NCBI GenBank assembly: GCA_965222065.1
Contig: OZ244933.1
Coordinates: forward strand, 434,001-498,000
Origin: GM7GCV1 sp965222065
GTDB lineage: Bacteria; Pseudomonadota; Gammaproteobacteria; Pseudomonadales; GM7GCV1
Length of the DNA: 64,000 nucleotides
Direction: 5' to 3'
Both the position numbers and the translations under genes were made by a program. This document shows, in pieces, positions 26,569-35,743 of the stretch. The number at the start of each line of letters is the position of its first letter. The stretch's first letter is position 1. The notes below the pieces were generated by a model that worked only from the letters and a program-made list of their open reading frames with translations, searched no databases and was not told where the DNA came from.

Positions 26569-27492
26569 ATGAGACTGATTGAGTCGAAAACAACGGCAGG
26601 ACCAAGCGCCGCATTCGTGGCAATAGCGGCACTGTGCTGGGGATTATCAGGTGGAATAGGGGCTATTCTTCTGGCCGAAGGCTGGAGCCCTTTTATTGTG
26701 GCGTTCTACCGGGGTGCCATCGGTTTTTTGTTTGTTCTTCTCTGGCTGGCCCTGCAGCCATATGGCAGCGGACTGGGAGATTACCGCTTATGGTTCTGGT
26801 CCTTGCTCGCCGGTCTTGGTATTACCGGCAATTTTGTTTTCTATTTTCTTAGTATTGAAACAGGCAGCGTTACTGTGGCCGCCACGCTGATGTACTGCGC
26901 CCCTGTTTTTGTTTATCTGGTGTCATTTGCACTCAAACTAGAACAGGCAACGCCAATCAAGTGGGCCGCCATTGTATTGGTCCTCACTGGAGTACTGCTG
27001 CTTACAGGCGCATACGATGTCCGGTTAAATGATGTCAGATCAATATCCGCTGCTGCGGGACTGCTTTCCGGGCTTTCGTATGCCGTATTTATATTTGGCT
27101 TTAAGTATGCGGGGCCACACGGCAGTCCCCAGGCAATTCTGGTTATCGCTTTTGGCCTGGTGGCCATACTGCTTGTCTGGATGGGCAAGTTCGATGAGAC
27201 ATTGAGCGTTCCGGGTACACCAGACTGGCCCATGTTCGTGCTGCTGGGAATACTGGGTGCCGGACTATCCTTTATTTTTTACATCATTGGGCTTAATCAT
27301 ACCTCTCCTGCCGTGGCGTCCATTGTCGCCATGGTAGAACCGGTTACTGCTTCCCTGTTTGGCATCCTGATATTAAGTGAAACGCTGGTGATGCCTCAAT
27401 TATTTGGTATGGCAGTCATTCTGATAACTGTTACCACGCTGAGCGTCCATTCAGGTACTCACAGGATGTCTATAGACCGCACTAACGGCTAA
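26569..27492 (+). CDS. EamA/DMT-superfamily transporter
   Basis: A 307-residue inner-membrane protein with ten predicted membrane segments in two EamA repeats (about 15-145 and 160-295). Signature elements include ALCWGLSGGIGAILL in the first helix and TSPAVASIVAMVEPVTASLFG near the end. Members export amino acids or other metabolites; the substrate cannot be told. The ATG at 26569 is directly preceded by an in-frame TAA. The only strong ribosome-binding sequence (AAGGAG at 26542-26547) is 21 bases upstream and better placed for a three-codon leader that ends at this ATG. Confidence 0.87.
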   Translation: MRLIESKTTAGPSAAFVAIAALCWGLSGGIGAILLAEGWSPFIVAFYRGAIGFLFVLLWLALQPYGSGLGDYRLWFWSLLAGLGITGNFVFYFLSIETGSVTVAATLMYCAPVFVYLVSFALKLEQATPIKWAAIVLVLTGVLLLTGAYDVRLNDVRSISAAAGLLSGLSYAVFIFGFKYAGPHGSPQAILVIAFGLVAILLVWMGKFDETLSVPGTPDWPMFVLLGILGAGLSFIFYIIGLNHTSPAVASIVAMVEPVTASLFGILILSETLVMPQLFGMAVILITVTTLSVHSGTHRMSIDRTNG

Positions 27493-27523
27493 AAACAGGG
27501 ACTTTTCAGTTGGCTCACCGCGC

Positions 27524-28612
27524 CTACTCGCCTCTCTCAAGTATATAGAACTGTCTCAACAGTTCCCGCCACTGGTCGTACTGATCCTCCACATTCCCTG
27601 TCAACCCATAGACTCGACGGTTTAATTCCAGGATGGAAGGAGCCACTTCACTGGTAAAGCCCTCGGCCAGCTCATTCCACTCCTGCTCAAACATTTTGTT
27701 CGCCTGATAGCGATACCAGTTGTTGGAGATTGCTACAAACCCCCGAGTACCTGCATCACTTCGCGTGCGTTGTTCATTTTCTATTTCAATAACCTGCTCA
27801 CGGGCATACACACGCCAAAGATCGTAGGTGGGCTGTACATCTGATTGCAGTGCCCGGTAATACTCATCCAACGTATCGATAAATATATGGTGTCGAAGAC
27901 GCATGCGGGCAACGCGTTCCAGCATGGGATCGTTGTCGGCCAGCAAGCGTACGATTTGCCTGTGCCCGTTTTCATCCAGGGCCATGGTGTCTTCAAAGGT
28001 TTCCGGGGAAAGATCAGCGGCGTAACGCATTCTTGTCACACGCTGGAGGTTCAGAAGGTCCTCGTCTGATCGCCCATCCAGGATACGGGACAGGTCATTG
28101 GCAAACGCGTTATACAGGCTTTGAAAGGGATCCTGATCATCACGACCAAGGATTTCCACATTGCGATGGCGGTAGCGCTTATTAATCCACTCCCGCCCGG
28201 TACTGTCGACGGCAACAAAACCTATCTCCAGAACAACGCCATTGGATTGATAAATGGTTCCCTCAATCTGGATATCCGCAGAAGGATCAGATTTTGGCAG
28301 TACCCGTATCGCTCCCCAATGATTCGACTCAACCAGCGTGTTACGCAACACCACCGGCAGGTACTGACTTTCAATGTCCAGTATCTCCTGGAATATCCAG
28401 TCCCCCACTTCCGCCGGGCCGGTGTTTTCCTGCTCAACATCAAACACCTCAATGCTGATATTGAGCATTCGGGCGTCTTCCGGCGGCTGGAAAGCGCGAT
28501 CAAGCCTGACCGGGGCATCTGTCACCGTTGGATTGACTGCCTCTGTTTCCGGACCCGACGCACAGGAAGACAATACCAGTGCCACAAATACCCAAAGAAC
28601 CCTGGTCACCAT
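27524..28612 (-). CDS. Lipoprotein of unknown function
   Basis: A 362-residue protein. The signal peptide ends in a clear lipobox, LSSC, with the acylated Cys at residue 17 and Ala next, which predicts outer-membrane sorting. I do not recognise the mature part. Residues 45-150 have an alternating beta-rich pattern (VEVFDVEQEN-like, then ADIQIEGTIYQSNGVVLEIGF), and the C-terminal 200 residues are mostly helical and charged, rich in Arg, Glu and Tyr. Its ATG directly abuts the TAA of the gene upstream, so the two are translationally coupled and probably work together at the envelope. Confidence 0.8.
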   Translation of the reverse strand: MVTRVLWVFVALVLSSCASGPETEAVNPTVTDAPVRLDRAFQPPEDARMLNISIEVFDVEQENTGPAEVGDWIFQEILDIESQYLPVVLRNTLVESNHWGAIRVLPKSDPSADIQIEGTIYQSNGVVLEIGFVAVDSTGREWINKRYRHRNVEILGRDDQDPFQSLYNAFANDLSRILDGRSDEDLLNLQRVTRMRYAADLSPETFEDTMALDENGHRQIVRLLADNDPMLERVARMRLRHHIFIDTLDEYYRALQSDVQPTYDLWRVYAREQVIEIENEQRTRSDAGTRGFVAISNNWYRYQANKMFEQEWNELAEGFTSEVAPSILELNRRVYGLTGNVEDQYDQWRELLRQFYILERGE

Positions 28613-29320
28613 TTAGGGCGACTCCATGCCATTGTTACCGCGACGACTACAGACCCGGCCACGGGTAAGCGTTTGCACGCATTCGTATTCCTGACTCATG
28701 GCTTCGTAGCGGGTAAAGAACTCTTCCAGATCAAACGCCATGTTGGCACCACTGGATATCCGTTTTTGCAGGTTTAAGTCATTGCGGTCATCAGAGACAG
28801 TAAAACGGTATAGGATCGAGATATCGCCGGGCAAACTGATTTGAAACAGCAATTGATTGCCTGACCAGCCACAGGTTTCCGAACCCAGCCGGCCACTGTC
28901 GGAAGAAATAAATTCATCGTCGGTATGGCAGACCAGGTCGGCTTCGCCATCCCGTTTTATGCGAACTTCATTCTCTGTCTGGCTGATATAAATATCATTG
29001 TGGCGGCTAATGAGTTCCGCAAACCGCGCCAGATCAATAATGGTGGTACCTCTGTGGCGGGTTTGCCCAACGGAGATATTAGTATCTGAACGACCCTGGG
29101 CCCGCTCGTATTGACGCTGTATTGCCGCCAGCGTCAAATTCAGTTTTTGCTCAACATCGTCACTACGCCGGTAATCCTTCTGCCAGGAACCTTCAAAGTT
29201 TGGCCGGGCGTCAGGATCAGGCGGTAACCCCTGCAACTCCTGCTGCCCCCAAACTGTTCCGGCGAAGAGCAGTAGAAGAACCAGAAAGCTGCTGAAAAAC
29301 TGAGCGTTCGACTTTCGCAG
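28613..29320 (-). CDS. Exported protein of unknown function, probable CTG start
   Basis: A protein of about 235 residues that I do not recognise. In frame upstream of the first ordinary start (TTG at 29236) is an obvious signal sequence: LRKSN, then a hydrophobic stretch FLVLLLLFAGTVWG, then QQE. Its only possible initiators are CTG at 29320 or ATC just before it, because a TGA stop lies beyond. GGAG stands 6 bases before the CTG, which favours CTG. The mature part is polar with five cysteines, including CHTDDE and ETCGWSG, consistent with disulphides in the periplasm. It begins 16 bases after trpS and its stop abuts the lipoprotein start. Confidence 0.65.
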   Translation of the reverse strand: MRKSNAQFFSSFLVLLLLFAGTVWGQQELQGLPPDPDARPNFEGSWQKDYRRSDDVEQKLNLTLAAIQRQYERAQGRSDTNISVGQTRHRGTTIIDLARFAELISRHNDIYISQTENEVRIKRDGEADLVCHTDDEFISSDSGRLGSETCGWSGNQLLFQISLPGDISILYRFTVSDDRNDLNLQKRISSGANMAFDLEEFFTRYEAMSQEYECVQTLTRGRVCSRRGNNGMESP

Positions 29321-29335
29321 GATTCACTCCGTATT

Positions 29336-30340
29336 TTATAACCCGTAAATTCCAACGGCCTTGCGCAATTTCTGCATCATGGGCTGTGCCCTGGCCCGAG
29401 CTTTCTCCGCGCCTTTTTGCAGAACGGCCTCGATCTGGTGTGAATTGACCACCAACTCGCTATAACGTTCCCGGGCCTCCCTGAGTTCGTCGTTCACCAA
29501 TTCAAACAACTGTTTTTTCGCCTCGCCCCAGGCAATGCCGTTTTCAAACTCTTTGCGCATGTATTCGCTCTGTTCCGGGGTCGCAAAGGCCTGCCAGATT
29601 TGAAACACCGTAGAAGTATCCGGGTCTTTGGGATCGCCGGGCTCCAGCAGGTTGGTTTTGATTTTGTTGATGTGCTTGCGCAACTGCTTCTCGCCCAGGA
29701 ACAGGGGAATGGTGTTGTTATAGCTTTTGCTCATCTTGCGGCCATCCAGACCCTGCAATACAGCCACATGCTCGTCGACGCGCGCCTCGGGTAGAACAAA
29801 GTGTTCGCCATAAATATGGTTAAACCTTGCCGCGATATCGCGCGCCATCTCCAGGTGCTGGATCTGATCCTTGCCCACCGGCACATCCGATGCGTTAAAC
29901 ATCAGGATATCTGCGGCCATCAGAACCGGATAGGAAAACAGCCCCAAATTAATGGCGTAATCCGGGTCTTCCCCCTCATCCAGGTTTTTCTGTACTGCGT
30001 CTTTGTAAGCGTGGGCACGATTCATTAATCCCTTGGCCGTTACGCAGGTCAGCAGCCAGGTGAGTTCGGGAATCTCGGGGATGTCTGACTGGCGGTAAAA
30101 AACTGCCTTGTCTGTATCCAGCCCCAGTGCCAGCCATGTCGCGGCGATTTCGCGGGTGGACTTGTGAACGAGCTCTGGTTCCTGGCTTTTGATCAACGCA
30201 TGATAATCCGCCAGAAAAAAGAAGTGCTCGCCCTCTCCGGTATTAGTGGCCGAGATAGCGGGACGAATGGCACCGACGTAGTTGCCCAGATGCGGGGTAC
30301 CCGTTGTCGTGATGCCTGTCAGAGTGGTTTTTACTGCCAT
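29336..30340 (-). CDS. trpS: Tryptophanyl-tRNA synthetase
   Basis: Charges tRNA-Trp. The 334-residue class I enzyme has its HIGH-equivalent motif in TGTPHLGNYVGA (residues 13-24) and the KMSKS motif in DGRKMSKSYNN near residue 203. Length and domains are complete. Downstream on the same strand lie the exported-protein and lipoprotein pair, apparently co-transcribed. Confidence 0.96.
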   Translation of the reverse strand: MAVKTTLTGITTTGTPHLGNYVGAIRPAISATNTGEGEHFFFLADYHALIKSQEPELVHKSTREIAATWLALGLDTDKAVFYRQSDIPEIPELTWLLTCVTAKGLMNRAHAYKDAVQKNLDEGEDPDYAINLGLFSYPVLMAADILMFNASDVPVGKDQIQHLEMARDIAARFNHIYGEHFVLPEARVDEHVAVLQGLDGRKMSKSYNNTIPLFLGEKQLRKHINKIKTNLLEPGDPKDPDTSTVFQIWQAFATPEQSEYMRKEFENGIAWGEAKKQLFELVNDELREARERYSELVVNSHQIEAVLQKGAEKARARAQPMMQKLRKAVGIYGL

Positions 30341-30370
30341 GAAAAATTTTTCTTGTTTTGTTGTTTGATA

Positions 30371-31675
30371 TTAAAAATTCAGGGGTTTGCCATAATTAAA
30401 ATAGCGCTCAAGCACTTTAAACAGATGCAGACCATCTTCGGCACCTGCAGTTTCGCGCACGCTGTGCATGCCCCATTGGGGACAACCGATATCCAGCGTA
30501 TTTACGCCCAGTTCACCGGATGTAATCGGGCCAATGGTGCTGCCACAGGCCATATCATTGCGCGAGACAAATGCCTGTAGCGGCACGCCCGCTTGCTCGG
30601 CCAACATGCGAAACATGCCTGCCGATTCACTGTTGGTGGCGTAACGCTGACTGGTGTTGACCTTGATCACCGGCCCGGCATTTAGCTCCGGCCCGTGATT
30701 GCCATCGTGCTTGTCGGCAAAATTTGGATGGATGCCGTGGGCATTATCGGCCGAGATCATCATGGACTTGCTCAGCGTCTGGGAAACATGGCCACGCGCA
30801 TTAAGTTCAACCCGTTCCAGCACATCACGCAGGAAAGGTCCCTGGGCACCACACTGCGACTGGCTGCCCACTTCTTCGTGGTCGTTACAAACCAGAAGTG
30901 CGGGCTGCTCACCATCCGAAGCCAGAAGCGCCTCCATCCCGATATAGCAACTCAACAGGTTATCCAGACGGGCACTGACAATGTATTCCTGGTTCAGCCC
31001 TACCAGCGCGGCGGGCTGTACGTCATAGGCAGAAATTTCCCAATCCAGGACCTGGACCTTGCCGAGATCGCCGTATTGTTCCTTTAACTGGTCTGCCAAC
31101 AGCTCTTTAAACGGTTTGGCCTCGGTTCCCAGTACCAGATTCATTTCTTTCTGGCGATTGATCGTACGCGACTCGTTGGCCGTACGGTCCAGATGAATGG
31201 CCAGGCTGGGAATGCTGGCAATGGCCGAAGAAAAATCCACCAGGCGGCTTTCCAGTACATTCTCCCCATTACGGGAGGCTTCAAAAGTGACCCGACCGGC
31301 CAGGGACAGATCGCGATCAAACCAGGGGGCCAACAAGGCTCCTCCGTAGATTTCGACGGCCAACTGCTTCACCGCCTTCACTTCCATATCCGGCTGGGGC
31401 TTTATCCGAAGGCATGGGCTATCAGTATGGGCACCGACCATGCGCCAGCCCTGTTCGGCGGCACTGGCCTTACCCGTGCGAAACGCAATGATCGAGGAAC
31501 CATTACGGGTGACCACATAGGACTTATCGGGTCCTATTGTCCAGTCGGCAGATTCGTCCAACAGTTCATAGCCCGCTGCAACAAAGCGCCCCACCATATT
31601 CGCCGTGGCATGAAAGGGTGAAGGCGAAGAATCGAGAAACTTGAGTAGTCCGGCGTTAAAATCCTGTTTTTTCAC
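30371..31675 (-). CDS. apeB: M18-family aminopeptidase
   Basis: A 434-residue zinc aminopeptidase of family M18. The metal and catalytic residues are in VGAHTDSPCLRIKP (His and Asp), NDHEEVGSQSQCGAQG (Glu-Glu), ISADNAHGIHPNF (Asp) and the C-terminal HSVRETAG (His). It removes N-terminal, often acidic or neutral, residues from peptides in the cytoplasm. I chose the GTG at 31675 (encoding the start MKKQDFNAGLL), since the longer frame runs into the promoter area of the divergent mnmC and adds 27 atypical residues. Confidence 0.9.
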   Translation of the reverse strand: MKKQDFNAGLLKFLDSSPSPFHATANMVGRFVAAGYELLDESADWTIGPDKSYVVTRNGSSIIAFRTGKASAAEQGWRMVGAHTDSPCLRIKPQPDMEVKAVKQLAVEIYGGALLAPWFDRDLSLAGRVTFEASRNGENVLESRLVDFSSAIASIPSLAIHLDRTANESRTINRQKEMNLVLGTEAKPFKELLADQLKEQYGDLGKVQVLDWEISAYDVQPAALVGLNQEYIVSARLDNLLSCYIGMEALLASDGEQPALLVCNDHEEVGSQSQCGAQGPFLRDVLERVELNARGHVSQTLSKSMMISADNAHGIHPNFADKHDGNHGPELNAGPVIKVNTSQRYATNSESAGMFRMLAEQAGVPLQAFVSRNDMACGSTIGPITSGELGVNTLDIGCPQWGMHSVRETAGAEDGLHLFKVLERYFNYGKPLNF

Positions 31676-31736
31676 AACTAATATCTGGCGCAGAGTTAAA
31701 GGCGCGTATTCTAACTTTTTTTGGGGCAAGAGTTTT

Positions 31737-33788
31737 ATGGCAGTGTTAAAAATCACACCGGCACAACTGGTGTGGGATGAGCAGGGTCTTCCCCGATCTG
31801 AAAAGTTTAACGATCTGTACTTTAGTGCTGAAAACGGCCTGGAAGAAACCCGCTATGTCTTTCTTCAGGGCAACCATCTGCAAGAACGCTGGAAAACCCT
31901 CAAGGATGACGAGCGATTCGTTATTGCCGAAACCGGCTTTGGCTCTGGCCTGAACCTGTTGGCCACCGCCGATTTATGGCAAAAAACGGCGCCCCAAAAT
32001 GCCCAGTTGCATTTTATCAGCACCGAACTCTTTCCCATGCAACGGGAAGACCTGAAACGGACGCTTTCACACTGGCCAGAACTGGATGATCTCTCACAGG
32101 CACTTATCGACAACTACCCTGCCCTGACACCAGGGTTTCACCGGTTTTCCCTGACAGACAATATCCAGGTCACCCTGATCCTTGATGATGTTATTTCCGC
32201 ATTTTCCGAACTGGCACCTACCCTGGCCTCCGAAATGTGGAACTACAAAAACTGGAGTGTCGACGCCTGGTTTCTGGACGGTTTTGCACCATCAGAAAAC
32301 CCGGACATGTGGGCTGAAGACTTATTTCCACTGATTCACCGTTTAAGCAGCGAAACGGCTACCGCCGCCACCTTCACCAGTGCCGGAATGGCAAAACGGG
32401 GGCTGAAAGCCTGGGGTTTTGATATTGAAAAGATTCCGGGCTACGGCCGAAAGCGGGAAATGCTCATCGCCAGGCGCAACCAGAACCCCGTCGACCTTTC
32501 TTCCCGCAAACAACCCCATCGCATGGCCAGTGCCTGCTGGCACCTGGATGCAACGCAACCCCCAAAACCCAAAGCCGTTGCCATCATCGGGGCAGGTATC
32601 GCCGGCTGTACGCTGGCCGAAGCACTTTCCGTTCGCGGCATAAAAGCTACCCTTTTTGATGCCGGGAATATTGCCTCCGGCGCCTCTGGCAACCCCCAGG
32701 CGGCCCTTTATGCCCGTTTATCGCCAGAAGCCGGTGATCTGGAAGACTTCTGCCTGCACGCACTGGAATACGCCGCAGGTTATTACACCAGCCGAATATC
32801 CAAAGATATGGGCGACCTGTGCGGACTGGTTCAGTTGGCCAGAAATGAGCGCGAAGCCGAGAAACTGGCGCGCATTGGTGAACGATTCGAGAACGCGCCG
32901 GACTTTTGCCAATACATGGATGCCGGGACTGCCTCTACAACTTCCGGAGTAAACCTCAACGAACCGGCTCTATATTTGCCCAAAAGCGGCTGGATTAATG
33001 GTCCGGCGTTTTGCCAGCACCTCATTAAGCGCTCGGGTGCCGTACTGAAAGACAACACTCGCGTACAAAGCATTGCGCGAACCACCAATAGCTTCCTGCT
33101 GTACTCCGAAAAGGAAGAACTGGGCGAATTCGATGCCGTTGTCTTCAGCACCGCCATGGGAACCCTCAGCTTTCCAGAGGCGGACTGGCTGCCCGTGCGC
33201 CCAATACGCGGCCAGATCAGCTTTCTGCAAAACCAGCGGGAAACAAAAGACCTGAAAACCGTCCTCTGCCAGGAAACCTACCTGACGCCAGCAGACCAGG
33301 GACTACAATCCGTCGGCGCGACTTACGATCTGGATAGCGACTCAAATGAACTGAAACCCGAAGACCACCAGACCAACCTGGAGGCTCTGCAAGCGCTATT
33401 GGCTCTGGACAGTCCTATCGATGTAGATATCGATAACCTGCAGGGCCGCGCATCGACAAGAACCACAACCCCTGACTACCTGCCTATCGTGGGTAGCCTG
33501 CCCTCCCTGCACGGCTTCGTCGATCAATACCAGCTCTGGCGCAAAGACCGCAAGCGAGCCATTCCCGAACCACACGATGGCCATAAAGGCCTCTACCTCA
33601 ACCTGGGCTACGGTTCTCGCGGCTACACCTATGCGCCTTTATGTGCCGAACTTCTCGCCGCAAAAATTGCCCAAGAACCAGAGCCGTTGCCAGTCTCGCT
33701 ACAAAGGGCACTACACCCTGCCCGTTTTTTGGTTCGGGCACTGGCACGAAACAAACCCATCGGCAATTCAGGAGGAAACATATGCTAA
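31737..33788 (+). CDS. mnmC: Bifunctional tRNA mnm5s2U biosynthesis protein
   Basis: Completes the 5-methylaminomethyl-2-thiouridine modification at tRNA wobble position 34. The 683-residue protein has an N-terminal SAM-dependent methyltransferase (MnmD part, about 1-245; FVIAETGFGSGLNLLATADL and WFLDGFAPSENPDMW). Its C-terminal half is a FAD-dependent oxidoreductase with the dinucleotide motif IGAGIAGCTLAEAL near 285. Both domains look intact. The ATG at 31737 gives the family's N-terminus MAVLKITPAQLVWDEQG. Its last codons overlap the start of the next gene by 7 bases. Confidence 0.95.
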   Translation: MAVLKITPAQLVWDEQGLPRSEKFNDLYFSAENGLEETRYVFLQGNHLQERWKTLKDDERFVIAETGFGSGLNLLATADLWQKTAPQNAQLHFISTELFPMQREDLKRTLSHWPELDDLSQALIDNYPALTPGFHRFSLTDNIQVTLILDDVISAFSELAPTLASEMWNYKNWSVDAWFLDGFAPSENPDMWAEDLFPLIHRLSSETATAATFTSAGMAKRGLKAWGFDIEKIPGYGRKREMLIARRNQNPVDLSSRKQPHRMASACWHLDATQPPKPKAVAIIGAGIAGCTLAEALSVRGIKATLFDAGNIASGASGNPQAALYARLSPEAGDLEDFCLHALEYAAGYYTSRISKDMGDLCGLVQLARNEREAEKLARIGERFENAPDFCQYMDAGTASTTSGVNLNEPALYLPKSGWINGPAFCQHLIKRSGAVLKDNTRVQSIARTTNSFLLYSEKEELGEFDAVVFSTAMGTLSFPEADWLPVRPIRGQISFLQNQRETKDLKTVLCQETYLTPADQGLQSVGATYDLDSDSNELKPEDHQTNLEALQALLALDSPIDVDIDNLQGRASTRTTTPDYLPIVGSLPSLHGFVDQYQLWRKDRKRAIPEPHDGHKGLYLNLGYGSRGYTYAPLCAELLAAKIAQEPEPLPVSLQRALHPARFLVRALARNKPIGNSGGNIC

Positions 33789-34150
33789 ACGTCAGACTCG
33801 ATGAATCGACCGGTATCGCCTCTTTATCACCCGAAGGAAAACTGTCGAAAAGCGATTTTAATGCCGCCTCTGACAAGATCGATCCCTACATTGAGCAACA
33901 GGGCAAGCTGAATGGCCTGTTTATCGAAACGAAAACTTTCCCCGGCTGGGACTCCTTTGGCGCACTGCTTTCACATCTACGTTTTGTTAAGGACCATCAC
34001 CGGGAAATTAAACGGGTCGCCCTGGCGACAGATTCATCCATTGGCGATGTGGCAGAAAAACTGGGCAACCACTTCGTCTCAGCGGAAGTGAAAACATTCG
34101 ACTTTGATGAGCGCGATCAGGCCAAGCTCTGGCTTACAGACCAGGCCTGA
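33782..34150 (+). CDS. SpoIIAA-like (STAS-type) protein
   Basis: A 122-residue protein of the SpoIIAA-like fold found in many proteobacteria as small stand-alone proteins. The middle segment LNGLFIETKTFPGWDSFGA and the later RVALATDSSIGDVAEKL are typical. These proteins lack the phosphorylatable Ser context of anti-sigma antagonists and their role is unclear, perhaps lipid or membrane association. The start at 33782 is fixed by a near-perfect AGGAGGA ribosome-binding site inside the mnmC end. It overlaps mnmC by 7 bases. Confidence 0.82.
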   Translation: MLNVRLDESTGIASLSPEGKLSKSDFNAASDKIDPYIEQQGKLNGLFIETKTFPGWDSFGALLSHLRFVKDHHREIKRVALATDSSIGDVAEKLGNHFVSAEVKTFDFDERDQAKLWLTDQA

Positions 34151-34160
34151 AGCAATAAAA

Positions 34161-34180
34161 TGGGGTCAGAGTAAACATTT
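34161..34180 (+). repeat. Motif resembling RAYT-associated repeat end
   Basis: The 20 bases TGGGGTCAGAGTAAACATTT between two convergent genes resemble a sequence I remember as flanking REP-associated tyrosine transposase loci in gammaproteobacteria. No transposase gene is present, so it would be a leftover fragment. The match is from memory only. Confidence 0.35.
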
Positions 34181-34224
34181 CGCTGCCCCCTTAATCTCTT
34201 GCAGCCTCAAGAACAAACCCAGAA

Positions 34225-34791
34225 TTAGGTTTTTGGGAGTGTCACTCCACGCTGCCCCTGATACTTACCTCCCCGATCCTTATACGAGGTCTCACACTCT
34301 TCATCGGATTCAAAGAACAACATTTGCGCCACGCCCTCGTTGGCATAGATCTTGGCAGGGAGTGTGGTGGTGTTGGAGAATTCCAGGGTGACCTGCCCTT
34401 CCCACTCGGGTTCCAGCGGCGTGACGTTCACAATAATGCCGCAGCGGGCGTAGGTGGATTTCCCCAGACAGATGGTTAATACCGAACGGGGAATACGGAA
34501 GTACTCTACGGTTCGTGCCAGCGCGAAGGAGTTGGGCGGGATAATGCAACAATCGCCCTTAAAATCGACAAAGCTGTTGGGATCAAAATGCTTGGGATCG
34601 ATGGTGGCGGAATTCACATTGGTAAATATCTTGAATTCATCGGAGCAACGAACGTCGTAGCCATAGCTGGATGTTCCGTAGGAAATAATCTTTTCACCAC
34701 TGACCTCACGACATTGACCTGGCTCGAACGGTTCGATCATTCCCATTTCGTCCACCATGCGACGAATCCACTTGTCCGACTTAATGCTCAT
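34225..34791 (-). CDS. dcd: dCTP deaminase
   Basis: Deaminates dCTP to dUTP for thymidylate synthesis. The 188-residue product is full length for the homotrimeric enzyme, with SYGTSSYGYDVRCSDEFKIF near the N-terminus, the conserved SFALARTVEYFRIPR, and the catalytic glutamate region NVTPLEPEWEGQVTLEFSN. It follows the mrp gene by 49 bases on the same strand. Confidence 0.96.
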   Translation of the reverse strand: MSIKSDKWIRRMVDEMGMIEPFEPGQCREVSGEKIISYGTSSYGYDVRCSDEFKIFTNVNSATIDPKHFDPNSFVDFKGDCCIIPPNSFALARTVEYFRIPRSVLTICLGKSTYARCGIIVNVTPLEPEWEGQVTLEFSNTTTLPAKIYANEGVAQMLFFESDEECETSYKDRGGKYQGQRGVTLPKT

Positions 34792-34840
34792 TTTGTATTT
34801 ACCGTATATCTTTTTGTTTTTTAAAGGATATTTTTATCAA

Positions 34841-35671
34841 CTATTCTATGACGATCTCAGGACCTTTTAGCTCGCCACCTTCTTCAAGTTTCTGCCAGAC
34901 TTCCCCGGCAATGTCTTTATAGGCCTGGGCAATTTCACCATCCGGCTTTTTAACCGGTGTGGGAATACCGTCGTCCAGATCTTCACGTATTCGTATATCC
35001 AGCGGCAGCGAGCCCAGAACCGTTGTCTCGTATTTTTGGGCAACACGCTCTGCCCCACCCGCTCCAAAGACATGTTCGGTATGCCCACAGTTTGAGCAGG
35101 TATGTACCGCCATGTTTTCGACCAGGCCGAGTACGGGAATGGAGACTTTACGAAACATCTCGACACCCTTGATGGCATCAAGCAAGGCGATATCCTGCGG
35201 GGTGGTCACAATAACCGCGCCATCCACCGGGGCCTTTTGCGCCAGGGTCAGCTGGATATCCCCTGTTCCCGGTGGCATATCGACCACCAGCACATCCAGG
35301 TCATGCCACAGGGTTTGTTCCAGTATTTGCACCAGTGCGCCACTGGCCATAGGGCCACGCCAGACCATCGGCGTATCTTCAGTGGTTAGAACGCCCATGG
35401 ACATCAGTTGCAGGCCGTGCGCCTCAATGGGCACGATACGATTGCCCTGGCTGACCTCAGGACGCGTTCCGTCCGTGACGCCTAGCATGGAGGGGATACT
35501 GGGGCCGTAGATATCAGCATCCAGCACACCAGCGTTTTTACCCAGTGCTTGCAGCGCAAGGGCTAGATTGACCGCCGTCGAGGATTTTCCGACGCCACCT
35601 TTACCCGATGCGACGGCAATAATGTGTTTTACCCCAGCAATGGAGTTCGAATTAGATTCGGGTTGAGCCAT
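34841..35671 (-). CDS. apbC: Iron-sulfur cluster carrier ATPase ApbC/Mrp
   Basis: A 276-residue P-loop ATPase of the Mrp/NBP35 family that binds and transfers [4Fe-4S] clusters. The deviant Walker A is ASGKGGVGKSSTAVNLA near residues 22-38, the Walker B region is VVDMPPGTGD, and the cluster-binding CxxC is in HTCSNCGHTEHVFG. It lacks the N-terminal DUF59 domain of longer Mrp proteins, which is common. Confidence 0.93.
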   Translation of the reverse strand: MAQPESNSNSIAGVKHIIAVASGKGGVGKSSTAVNLALALQALGKNAGVLDADIYGPSIPSMLGVTDGTRPEVSQGNRIVPIEAHGLQLMSMGVLTTEDTPMVWRGPMASGALVQILEQTLWHDLDVLVVDMPPGTGDIQLTLAQKAPVDGAVIVTTPQDIALLDAIKGVEMFRKVSIPVLGLVENMAVHTCSNCGHTEHVFGAGGAERVAQKYETTVLGSLPLDIRIREDLDDGIPTPVKKPDGEIAQAYKDIAGEVWQKLEEGGELKGPEIVIE

Positions 35672-35743
35672 AAGAAAACCAGTTTTTGAAGGCCTCGAAT
35701 TATACGCCGAGAGCCAGGGAGAATTTAACCCGGATACGCAAAA

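Noticed and set aside
28121..28777. 218-codon plus-strand frame
   Set aside because: Antisense to the lipoprotein and exported-protein pair; the lipobox and signal peptide support the minus strand.
34959..35510. 183-codon plus-strand frame
   Set aside because: Antisense to apbC/mrp, which has complete motifs.
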